In this document: in pieces, positions 57,048-64,000 of the stretch | Layout of the letters: each line of letters opens with the position of its first letter | Position numbering within the stretch: the first letter of the stretch is position 1 | Assembly: GCF_016863035.1 (NCBI RefSeq) | Contig: NZ_BOOC01000005.1 | Location: forward strand, 397,669-461,668 | Length of the DNA: 64,000 nt | DNA from: Microbispora corallina | GTDB taxonomy: Bacteria > Actinomycetota > Actinomycetes > Streptosporangiales > Streptosporangiaceae | Direction: 5' to 3' | Notes under the pieces: model-generated | What the model was told of the DNA's origin: nothing | Databases searched by the model: none | The model's input: the letters and a program-made list of their open reading frames with translations, nothing else | Made by a program: the position numbers and the translations under genes

Positions 57048-57305
57048 GTTCGACCCCACTCCCCTTAGGTGGTCAGTCGTCGTTTCGGCCGACGGGCGCG
57101 GGCGTCGGGCCTCCTGATTGCAGTAGCCGCAGAGGAGAACGTACGCAACGAAACGATCGAACCGACATACCCCGGGGGGACCAAATTCGTGCATGGTCAT
57201 GTCAGGCCACGTGGCCGGGAATGACTAGTCACCCCCGTGAACGGGTAATGGCGGGCCGTGGAACCGAGGCCGATGGAGTCACGTATCCGACGTACCCTTG
57301 GATTC

Positions 57306-59555
57306 GTGCAAGCTCAAGGCAAAAGCATCGCGTCCAGATCGGGGAACGTCCTGCGCCTCATCGGCGCGGCCGCGGTCGCGGGGGTGCTGGCGGCGGCTAT
57401 TGCACTACCCGCCGTCGGGGGTGCCGGCGTGACGGTCAAGTCCGCCACCGAGACCCTCCGGATCGCCCCGGAGGACCTCGCCGAGCCGCCGCTGCCCGAG
57501 AAGACCACGCTGCTCGACGCCGACGGCAAGCCGATCGCCCAGTTCTACTTCCAGAACCGCGAGTCTGTGCCGCTGGAGAAGATCGCGCCGATCATGCAGA
57601 AGGCCATCGTCGCGATCGAGGACTTCCGCTTCTACAGCCACGGCGCGCTCGACCTGGAGGGCACGAGCCGCGCGCTGGTCAAGAACCTCACGACGGGCGG
57701 CGTGACCCAGGGCGGCTCCTCCATCACCCAGCAGTACGTGAAGCAGGTCCTCCTCAACGCCGCCGAGACGAAGGAAGACCAGCTCAAGGCCATCGAGCCG
57801 ACCTTCTCGCGCAAGCTGAAGGAGATCCGCTACGCGATGGCCGTCGAGCAGAAGTACTCGAAGAACGAGATCCTCAACCGGTATCTCAACATCGCGTACT
57901 TCGGCGCCGGCTCGTACGGCATCGAGGCGGCGTCCAAGCGGTTCTTCGGCAAGCACGCCTCCGATCTCGACCTCGCCCAGGCCGCCACGCTGGCCGGCGC
58001 CGTGCAGAACCCCAACGCCACCGACCCGAACGTCAGCAAGGCGTCCAGGGAGCGGCTGCTCGCGCGGCGCAACGTCGTCCTCGACCGCATGGCCGAGCTG
58101 CACATCATCTCCCCGGCCGACGCCGCGGCGGCCAAGGCCAAGAAGCTGGGGTACAAGGACAAGCCCATCCCCGGCGGCTGTGAGGAGAGCGACTACCCGT
58201 ACTTCTGCATCTACGTGCGGGACGAGATCCTCAACGACGCCCAGTTCGGCAAGACCGAGAAGGCGCGGTACGACTTCCTCGCCCGCGGCGGCCTCACCAT
58301 CCGGACGACCCTGTCGCGGAAGATGCAGAAGGCCGCGGAGAAGGCCATCAAGAAGTACGTCGACCCGTCCGACAAGCCGGTCGCCTCGGAGGCACTGGTC
58401 GAGCCCGGCACGGGGGCGATCAAGGCGATGGCCTCCAGCCGGAAGTACGGCTCCAGCAAGAAGAAGAACGAGATGTCGTTCAACATCGTCGCCGACGCGG
58501 CGCACGGCGGCGGCACCGGCTTCCAGGCCGGCTCGACGTTCAAGGTGTTCACCCTGATCACCGCCCTCAAGGAGGGCTGGAAGTTCAACGACGGCCTCAA
58601 CGTGGGCGCGACGTTCAAGGCGAACTCCTACTCCGACTTCAAGAACTGCAAGGGCCAGAACGTCGGCGACCCGAACGCCAAGCCGCAGCACAACTCCGAG
58701 CCCGGCGGCGGCTTCCTGACCCTGCAGACCGGCACCTGGAAGTCGGTGAACACCTTCTTCCTCACGCTGGAGCAGAAGGTCGGCCTCTGCAACGTGGTCA
58801 AGACCGCCAAGGACCTCGGCATCAAGCGCTCCGACGGCCAGAAGCTGCAGGAGTTCCAGCCGTTCACGCTCGGCTTCAACGAGATGGACCCGGTGACGGT
58901 CGCCAGCGCGTACGCCGCCATCGGCGCCCGCGGCAAGTACTGCAAGCCGATGGCCATCACGGAGATCACCGACCGGTTCAACAAGGTGACCCCGTTCAAG
59001 CCGAACTGCCGGCAGGCGATCGACTCGGACATCGCCGACGCCACCAGCCACATCCTGGAGGGCGTGTTCACCAAGGGCACCATGTCCGCGGTCGGCGGCA
59101 TCGGACGGGACGCGGCCGGCAAGACCGGCACGGGCGACCAGTCCCACACCGTCTGGTTCGCCGGGTACACCCCCGACCTGGCGGGCGCGGTCAGCCTCGG
59201 CGACCCGCGCGGCCCGGTCCGGTACCCGCTGCCCGGCCAGGTCATCGGCGGCCGGACGTACGGCGTGGTCTTCGGCGCCACCATCCCCGGCCCGATCTGG
59301 AAGGCGACGTTCATCGACGCGCTCAAGGGCGTCGAGCCGTCGTCGTTCGTCGCGCCGGACATGTCGAAGTTCGGCGGATGCGCCCACGTGTGCGCTCCCC
59401 CGCCGAAGCCGCACAAGGGCGACGGCAAGGGTGACGGCGGTCCGGACGGAGGCCCCGGCGGCGGCCACGGTCCCGGTGGCGGCCCCGGCGGTGGTCCCGG
59501 CCCGGGTGGCGGCGGCGACCCCTTCAACGTGGGCCGTCCCTTCCGGAACGGCTGA
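57306..59555 (+). CDS. ponA2: Class A penicillin-binding protein (PonA2-like)
   Basis: A 749-residue bifunctional peptidoglycan synthase. One membrane helix (about 20-40) is followed by the transglycosylase domain (AIVAIEDFRFYSHGALD with catalytic Glu; GGSSITQQYVKQ) and the transpeptidase domain (GSTFKVFTLI, SVNTF, GKTGTGD: SxxK, SxN, KTG). The C-terminal 60 residues are Gly/Pro-rich, with no PASTA domain, unlike mycobacterial PonA2. The GTG at 57306 is 7 nt after TACCCT and may be leaderless; GTG 57258 is an alternative 16 codons upstream. A strong terminator follows. Confidence 0.94.
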   Translation: MQAQGKSIASRSGNVLRLIGAAAVAGVLAAAIALPAVGGAGVTVKSATETLRIAPEDLAEPPLPEKTTLLDADGKPIAQFYFQNRESVPLEKIAPIMQKAIVAIEDFRFYSHGALDLEGTSRALVKNLTTGGVTQGGSSITQQYVKQVLLNAAETKEDQLKAIEPTFSRKLKEIRYAMAVEQKYSKNEILNRYLNIAYFGAGSYGIEAASKRFFGKHASDLDLAQAATLAGAVQNPNATDPNVSKASRERLLARRNVVLDRMAELHIISPADAAAAKAKKLGYKDKPIPGGCEESDYPYFCIYVRDEILNDAQFGKTEKARYDFLARGGLTIRTTLSRKMQKAAEKAIKKYVDPSDKPVASEALVEPGTGAIKAMASSRKYGSSKKKNEMSFNIVADAAHGGGTGFQAGSTFKVFTLITALKEGWKFNDGLNVGATFKANSYSDFKNCKGQNVGDPNAKPQHNSEPGGGFLTLQTGTWKSVNTFFLTLEQKVGLCNVVKTAKDLGIKRSDGQKLQEFQPFTLGFNEMDPVTVASAYAAIGARGKYCKPMAITEITDRFNKVTPFKPNCRQAIDSDIADATSHILEGVFTKGTMSAVGGIGRDAAGKTGTGDQSHTVWFAGYTPDLAGAVSLGDPRGPVRYPLPGQVIGGRTYGVVFGATIPGPIWKATFIDALKGVEPSSFVAPDMSKFGGCAHVCAPPPKPHKGDGKGDGGPDGGPGGGHGPGGGPGGGPGPGGGGDPFNVGRPFRNG

Positions 59556-59563
59556 CGCCACGC

Positions 59564-59610
59564 GACGACGGATGGCCCCTCACACACGTGGTGAGGGGCC
59601 ATCCGTCGTC
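59564..59610. terminator. Bidirectional terminator after the PBP gene
   Basis: A perfect 20-bp stem with a 7-nt loop, between the PBP stop and the converging YqeY gene. Confidence 0.9.
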
Positions 59611-59694
59611 TTCACGGCACTGGCGCCCGGGCGTTCAGGCGTCCCGGGCCGTACGGCCGGGGCGATCAGCCCTTCCGCGGCGTACGGCCGGGCG

Positions 59695-60150
59695 TCAGGG
59701 GGTCAGGCGGGCGCGGACGGCCTGGGCGACCCGGCCGCCCTCGGCGCGGCCGGCGACCTTCGGGTTCAGGATCTTCATGACCTGCCCCATGGCCTTCGGC
59801 CCCTCGGCGCCGCTCTCGGCGACGGCCTCGTCGACGAGCCTGCCCAGCTCCTCGTCGCTGAGCTGGGCGGGAAGGTACTCCTCCAGGACGGCCTGCTCGT
59901 CGAGCTCCGCCTGGGCCTGCTGGGCGCGGCCGGCGCCCGCGAACGCCTCGGACGCCTCGCGGCGCTTCTTCGCCTCCCGGGTCAGGACCTTCACGACCTC
60001 GTCGTCGGAGAGCTCGCGGGCCTCCTTGCCGGCGACCTCCTCCACGTTGATCGCGGCCAGGGCCATCCGGATCGTCCGGAGCCGTACCTCGTCACGCGCC
60101 TTCATCGAGGCCGCGAGGTCGGCCTTCAGCTTGTCCTTCAACGCACTCAT
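59695..60150 (-). CDS. GatB/YqeY-domain protein
   Basis: A 151-residue YqeY-type protein with the domain related to the GatB tail: MSALKDKLKADLAASMKARD, LRTIRMALAAINVEEVA, AMGQVMKILNPKVAGRAEGG. Some proteins of this type bind tRNA, but the role is unclear. Good start at ATG 60150. Confidence 0.95.
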   Translation of the reverse strand: MSALKDKLKADLAASMKARDEVRLRTIRMALAAINVEEVAGKEARELSDDEVVKVLTREAKKRREASEAFAGAGRAQQAQAELDEQAVLEEYLPAQLSDEELGRLVDEAVAESGAEGPKAMGQVMKILNPKVAGRAEGGRVAQAVRARLTP

Positions 60151-60230
60151 GGGTCCATCTTGCCGCGTCAGGCCGATGATCCTCGCCAGGTTATGCGGGA
60201 GCCGGGGCGTACGTCGGGCATCATGGCTGT

Positions 60231-61163
60231 GTGAGGAAAGCCGCCGCTGTCCCCCTGTCCCTGCTCGGCCTCGGTATGGCCGGCATCGGTTACGCGTCCG
60301 TCGTGGAGCGCAACTGGTTCCGGCTGCGCAGGTTCGACGTGCCGGTGCTCGCTCCGGGGCAGCGGCCGATCCGGATCCTCCAGATCTCCGACCTCCACCT
60401 GACCCCGCGGCGGTCCCGGCTGATCACATGGGTGCGGTCGCTCGCCACGCTCAACCCCGACCTCGTGGTCAACACCGGCGACACCCTCGCCCACCCCGAC
60501 GCGGTCGAGTCGTACATGCACGCCGTGGAGCCGCTGCTCGACCGGCCCGGCCTGTTCGTGTACGGATCCAACGACCTGTACGCCCCCCGGCCGAAGAACC
60601 CGGCCCGCTACCTCTGGCGGACGTCGAAGGGCGACTCCGGCCGCCACGTCCCCGACCTGCCCTACCGTGAGCTGGGCGCCTCGATGACGGCGGCGGGCTG
60701 GCTCGACATGAACAACACGACGGCCCGGCTCAAGGTGGCCGACCTCGACGTGCACGTGGGCGGGATCGACGACTCCCACATCGACCGCGACCGGTACGAC
60801 GAGATCGCCGGGCCCGCCCCGGCCGACGCCGACCTCCGCCTGGGCGTCATGCACTCCCCCGAGCCGCGGAACATGTCGCGGTTCGCGGAGGACGGCTACC
60901 AGCTCCTGCTGGCCGGGCACACGCACGGCGGCCAGCTGTGCATCCCCTTCTACGGCGCCCTGGTGACCAACTGCGGCATCGACCGGGCCAGGGTCAAGGG
61001 CCTCAGCCGGCACGAGAGCGCCTGGCTGCACGTGTCCGCCGGCCTCGGCACCTCGCCGTACGCGCCGGCCCGGTTCTCCTGCCCTCCGGAGGCGACGCTG
61101 CTCACCCTCGTCCCCCGCCGCCCCGTCGTGGCGGGTGGCACAAGCATCGGCAAAGTCCGCTAG
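60231..61163 (+). CDS. Membrane-anchored metallophosphoesterase
   Basis: A 310-residue YkuE/PhoD-like metallophosphoesterase. The metal-binding motifs are [29 protein letters not shown] and [11 protein letters not shown]. The second acid of GDx is Asp-Thr and GNH is replaced by GSND, as in this branch. A short hydrophobic N-terminus ([18 protein letters not shown]) anchors it. Equivalent to Rv3683. GTG at 60231. The substrate may be a nucleotide-linked cell-wall precursor, but this is not proven. Confidence 0.92.
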   Translation: MRKAAAVPLSLLGLGMAGIGYASVVERNWFRLRRFDVPVLAPGQRPIRILQISDLHLTPRRSRLITWVRSLATLNPDLVVNTGDTLAHPDAVESYMHAVEPLLDRPGLFVYGSNDLYAPRPKNPARYLWRTSKGDSGRHVPDLPYRELGASMTAAGWLDMNNTTARLKVADLDVHVGGIDDSHIDRDRYDEIAGPAPADADLRLGVMHSPEPRNMSRFAEDGYQLLLAGHTHGGQLCIPFYGALVTNCGIDRARVKGLSRHESAWLHVSAGLGTSPYAPARFSCPPEATLLTLVPRRPVVAGGTSIGKVR

Positions 61164-61199
61164 ACTTGCCGAGGCAGCAGGGCGAGAGCCGTGTGAGAC

Positions 61200-61276
61200 C
61201 GGGGTGTAGCGCAGCTTGGCAGCGCGCTTCGTTCGGGACGAAGAGGCCGTGGGTTCAAATCCCGCCACCCCGACCA
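61200..61276 (+). tRNA. tRNA-Pro (anticodon CGG)
   Basis: A full 77-nt tRNA including an encoded CCA. The acceptor stem CGGGGTG pairs with CACCCCG. The anticodon stem CTTCG/CGAAG encloses TTCGGGA, so the anticodon is CGG and it reads CCG. The T arm has GTGGGTTCAAATCCCGC. The last 44 nt recur, with small changes, at 63872-63914. Confidence 0.97.
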
Positions 61277-61764
61277 TGCAGTACCAGCTAAGAGGCCGGT
61301 TCCGAAGAACGGAACCGGCCTTCTGCGTTGCTCCACCTGAAGTGGCTCGCGGTGGCGCTGGCGGGCGCCAACGAACCCTAGGAAGGCGCACGCACACCGG
61401 ACGCCTACTCGGCCTTTCGGCGCATCTCGCGAGTGACCGCGCCGCCGGCCGAGTGGCCGTCGTCTTCGAACGCCTGAAGCCATACCGCAACGTTCGCCTG
61501 CCCCGACCTCTCGCCGTTCGCCACCGAGGCGAAAAGAGCTTCCGCGAATCACGAGGTCCATGGACAATCAATTCGAGGACGGCACTCAGCAGCTCACGAG
61601 GCAGTCTCTAGTCGCGAACAGCATCGGTCGCATCCACCTCCACCTCGGTACGTAAGGAAAGCCGACATCGCTCGTCACCGTCTGGCACTCAGGCATGCCG
61701 ACGGATATGCTCGCAGACGAAGTTAATTGCTATTTCGGACATCCCTGTTGAGGAGTCTTGCTCG
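61277..61764. other. Spacer downstream of tRNA-Pro
   Basis: About 490 bp between the tRNA and the EACC1-like gene. It contains the tRNA terminator but no convincing gene in either strand; short frames lack ribosome sites and recognisable domains. No integrase remnant could be identified. Composition becomes more AT-rich from 61700 on, just before the EACC1-like gene. Confidence 0.5.
61293..61321 (+). terminator. Terminator of tRNA-Pro
   Basis: A 12-bp stem (AGGCCGGTTCCG and complement) with a 5-nt loop, followed by TTCTGCG, 17 nt after the tRNA. Confidence 0.85.
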
Positions 61765-62163
61765 GTGGAAGAACGTGGGACTCGTCCCAGCGGGCCTGTT
61801 TCACTTCGGGTTGAGATCGGTCTAGGGCCGTGGGGAGTGCCGGAAGAGGTCGCCCAAGCCGCCATCCTTCTGCGACGGGACCTCCTGCAACTCGACATTC
61901 TGGGCGTCGAGGCGATTCCAAGTGCTCCACCCGAAGGCGCGAAAGGTGTTGACGTCGGCGTCATCGGCGCGATGGTTGTCAGCCTTGTCGAGCCCGCTGG
62001 AGTGACGGCCGTGATCGACCTGATTCGGGCATGGGCAAGCCGCGGCCAAGGGCGTTCGGTAAAAATCCAGCTCGGCAAGGACGTCCTGGAGGTCACCGGA
62101 GTTTCCCGGGAGGACCAGCGGCGGCTGATCGATCATTGGATCGAGCGTCATGCCAAGCCCTGA
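61765..62163 (+). CDS. EACC1-like effector-associated protein
   Basis: A 132-residue protein that by eye matches EACC1 (effector-associated constant component 1), a small protein described beside caspase- and trypsin-like effectors in actinomycete conflict systems. Features: AAILLRRDLLQLDILGVEAI with the downstream EGAKGVDVGVIGAMVVSLVE hydrophobic stretch, and the tail RSVKIQLGKDVLEVTGVSRE. It might be membrane-linked through residues 62-85. The GTG at 61765 has GAGGAG 9 nt upstream. Its last 14 bases overlap the caspase gene, so the two are translated together. Confidence 0.78.
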   Translation: MEERGTRPSGPVSLRVEIGLGPWGVPEEVAQAAILLRRDLLQLDILGVEAIPSAPPEGAKGVDVGVIGAMVVSLVEPAGVTAVIDLIRAWASRGQGRSVKIQLGKDVLEVTGVSREDQRRLIDHWIERHAKP

Positions 62164-63880
62164 GCCTGGTTCGTACGCGCTGATTGTGGGAGCGGACACC
62201 TACGCCGACAAGGCGCTGGGACAATTGAGATCTCCGACGCACGACGGCCGCGAACTGTCCGAGGTCCTGTCGGATCCAAGAATCGGCGGCTTTTCCACCC
62301 GCCAACTCTTCAACCGGCCCGCCTATGAGGTGGCGGAAGAGATTGAGGGATTCTTCGCCGACCGCCGGCCCGACGATCTTCTCGTGCTGCACCTTTCCTG
62401 TCACGGCGTCAAGGACGAATCAGGCCGCCTCTACTTCGCAATGTCGTCGACCAAACTCGACAGGCTGGCAGCCACCGGCCTTTCCGCGGCGTTCGTCAAC
62501 GAGCAGATCGACCGCAGCAGGTCCCAGAAAATCGTCCTGCTATTGGATTGTTGTTATAGTGGAGCCTTCCCTCAGAATCTCATTCCCCGGTCGTCAGAAC
62601 GGTTGGGCCTGGATCGATTCCAGGGGCGCGGCCGTGTGGTGATCAGCGCGTCCACCGCCCTGGAATATGCATATGAATCCGACACCGGGCTCCTGAGCGG
62701 CGCCGGGCAGCCATCCGTGTTCACGGGGGTGCTGGTCGAAGGGCTTCGGACGGGCAAGGCCGATGTCGACAGCGACGGCATGGTGTCGGTGGACGAACTG
62801 TACGACTATCTGTTCGATCACGTTCGTCAGATCACACCACACCAGACGCCCGAAAAGATCAGCACAGTACGAGGCGAACTGATCATCGCCCGTAACCCCC
62901 GATGGGCACCTCACGCGCAACCCGTCCCTTCCGTCAGCGCCGACCCCGCACAGGACGACGCTGAGGATGAGTCGGCCAAGGGAACCCAGCCGTTCCGGCT
63001 GGTGGCCGACACGTACGTGCCACCCACGAAGCCCGCTCCCCCCACGAAGCCCGAGACGACTGCGCCCGAGACGACTGCGCCCGAGACGACTGCGCCCGAG
63101 ACGACTGCGCCCAAGCCGACGGCACCCGACGTAAGGGTGCCTAAGCCACCGGGGGTCGCGCCGCTCGCACTCTCGCCCCCTCCAGTCCGGTCGCGGAAGA
63201 AAACGTCCGGCCGGCGTAAGGGCGTGCTGGGGATCTTCGCCACTGCGGGCGCCATCACCGCCACCGTGGTGGCTGTCCTACTCGTAATCAACATGACCCC
63301 GCCCGCTGCCTACGTACCCGCACTGAGCAGAATGGCCAAGAAGGCCGCAATCAGTAAGCTGACCCGTCTAGGCCTGAGGCCAGTTCTGGTCGAGGTGCAC
63401 AGCGACACGATTTCCGCCGGCAGTGTTATCGACACGGATCCCCCTAGCGGACAGCCCATTCACTCGGGCGACTCGGTGACATTGCGGGTGTCCCTGGGGC
63501 CAAAATCATCGCTGTCGCCGTCGCCGTCGCGAACGCCAACGCCGTCGCGAACGCGAACGCCGACGCCGACACCGACGCCGCAACACAACGGCTCCGGGAC
63601 GGAGAACACGCCGAGGCCGACTCCGGTGGAAGTGCTCAGTGTTGTCGGCCTCACGCTGGCGAACGCGCTTAACACGCTCCAGCGGGCCGGGTTCACGGTC
63701 ACGACCGTGGAGCAGCCGAGCGACAGCGTCCCGCAGGGCGACGTGATCGACCAGGCGCCGGAGCCGGGGGCCCACCTCCAGCCGGGCACCACGATCACGC
63801 TGACCGTCTCCAGCGGCTCTTTGGAGCAGCCGACCGACCAGCCGACCGACCAGCCGACGGGGGACAACCCATTCGGATGA
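62150..63880 (+). CDS. Membrane-spanning caspase-family protease with two PASTA domains
   Basis: A 576-residue protein with no signal peptide. Residues 8-250 form a caspase (peptidase C14) domain: catalytic His85 in LHLSCHGVKD and Cys135 in LLLDCCYSG. Residues 205-216 (DVDSDGMVSVDE) match a 12-residue EF-hand loop. A Pro/Thr-rich linker contains four ETTAP repeats (302-321). One membrane helix is at about 358-380, preceded by RKKTSGRRK, so the caspase is inside and two PASTA domains (about 388-449 and 494-554), separated by a Ser/Thr/Pro linker, face the wall. PASTA domains bind peptidoglycan fragments or beta-lactams. The stop codon lies within the tRNA-derived repeat. Function inferred: a cell-wall-triggered protease. 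Confidence 0.9.
   Translation: MPSPEPGSYALIVGADTYADKALGQLRSPTHDGRELSEVLSDPRIGGFSTRQLFNRPAYEVAEEIEGFFADRRPDDLLVLHLSCHGVKDESGRLYFAMSSTKLDRLAATGLSAAFVNEQIDRSRSQKIVLLLDCCYSGAFPQNLIPRSSERLGLDRFQGRGRVVISASTALEYAYESDTGLLSGAGQPSVFTGVLVEGLRTGKADVDSDGMVSVDELYDYLFDHVRQITPHQTPEKISTVRGELIIARNPRWAPHAQPVPSVSADPAQDDAEDESAKGTQPFRLVADTYVPPTKPAPPTKPETTAPETTAPETTAPETTAPKPTAPDVRVPKPPGVAPLALSPPPVRSRKKTSGRRKGVLGIFATAGAITATVVAVLLVINMTPPAAYVPALSRMAKKAAISKLTRLGLRPVLVEVHSDTISAGSVIDTDPPSGQPIHSGDSVTLRVSLGPKSSLSPSPSRTPTPSRTRTPTPTPTPQHNGSGTENTPRPTPVEVLSVVGLTLANALNTLQRAGFTVTTVEQPSDSVPQGDVIDQAPEPGAHLQPGTTITLTVSSGSLEQPTDQPTDQPTGDNPFG
63053..63112 (+). repeat. Four 15-bp tandem repeats in the caspase gene
   Basis: GAGACGACTGCGCCC repeated four times without change, encoding ETTAP x4 in the linker before the membrane helix. 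Identical copies point to recent expansion; copy number may vary between strains. Confidence 0.95.
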
Positions 63881-63914
63881 AGAGGCCGGGGGTTCAAATC
63901 CCGCCACCCGACCC
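63872..63914 (+). repeat. Partial copy of the tRNA-Pro 3' half (att-like)
   Basis: About 43 nt matching 61232-61275 of tRNA-Pro, from the anticodon loop through the T arm to the acceptor end, with a few small differences: one deleted G at the start, C to T, T to G, and one C lost in the acceptor. The caspase stop codon (63878-63880) is inside it. It is followed by its own terminator. This is what an attachment site formed by site-specific integration at the tRNA 3' end looks like. Confidence 0.85.
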
Positions 63915-63919
63915 AGACG

Positions 63920-63952
63920 AAAGGCCACGTGCGATCACCGCAGGTGGCCTTT
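63920..63952 (+). terminator. Terminator after the att-like repeat
   Basis: AAAGGCCAC pairs with GTGGCCTTT around a 15-nt loop, followed by T and CG. It would suit either the caspase gene or the original tRNA-Pro transcript before integration. Confidence 0.8.
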
Positions 63953-64000
63953 TCGATCTCCATACGCGTGGTCGCGGCGGGCTCGGCACACAGCCGAGCC

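Noticed and set aside
61277..61764. Search for an integrase remnant beside the tRNA
   Set aside because: No tyrosine or serine recombinase motif found in any frame.
63520..63590. Ser/Thr/Pro-rich stretch between PASTA domains as a separate repeat family
   Set aside because: Simple low-complexity linker (PTPTPTP and SRT pieces) without an exact unit; only the ETTAP array is a true tandem repeat.

Overview
The window is very GC-rich DNA from a filamentous actinomycete, most likely of the order Streptosporangiales. This placement is inferred from BldG with its kinase-like partner, a WhiB4-type protein, an XRE/DUF397 pair, a slipin followed by two ArsA-like ATPases, and the abundance of GTG and apparently leaderless starts. 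It is not based on any database search. From about 28.2 kb to 61.2 kb the gene order closely follows the Mycobacterium tuberculosis block Rv3649 to Rv3683: helicase, Tad pilus genes, acs, holin-like, EphE-like, MarP, Nudix, nth, Crp, MBL, RidA, two ArsA-like ATPases, WhiB4, class A PBP, metallophosphoesterase. This is therefore an old, vertically inherited core segment.

Layout. 0.1-5 kb: CapA-like lipoprotein, a Fur-type repressor coupled to catalase, and an XRE regulator with a DUF397 partner. 5-12.5 kb: molybdopterin oxidoreductase, HD phosphohydrolase, DUF2231-Rieske membrane protein, TauE-type permease, ABC ATPase and an F420/flavin-type monooxygenase. 12.5-19.2 kb: MarR regulator with three matching palindromic operators, a two-component system, SDR plus a QueA-like enzyme, two small secreted paralogues and a LacI regulator. 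19.3-28 kb: an OlsB/OlsA-like acyltransferase pair, SerB, a FUSC protein, a SixA-like phosphatase with an uncatalogued 33-residue membrane protein, and the proton-pumping pyrophosphatase. 28.2-32 kb: BldG, its ATPase partner and a DUF1998 helicase. 32-40.5 kb: a Tad/Flp pilus cluster with a frameshifted tadA, a fused TadE/Rv3654c-like protein, and a possible leader peptide and terminator ahead of tadZ. 40.8-61.2 kb: the housekeeping block listed above, ending in a complete tRNA-Pro(CGG).

The most unusual part is the last 2.7 kb. It starts at the tRNA-Pro and ends with a partial copy of the 3' half of the same tRNA, like the two ends of an integrated element. Between them lie two overlapping genes. 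One encodes an EACC1-like small protein. The other encodes a caspase-family protease with a catalytic His/Cys pair, an EF-hand-like loop, one transmembrane segment and two PASTA domains predicted to lie outside the cell. The arrangement suggests a cell-wall-sensing death or conflict module, built like a PknB-type kinase but with a protease in place of the kinase.

Limits: everything here was read by eye. Family names come from recognised motifs and general knowledge of the families, not from searches. Start sites were chosen from Shine-Dalgarno sequences, stop-start overlaps or a -10 element 6-8 nt ahead of a GTG/ATG.
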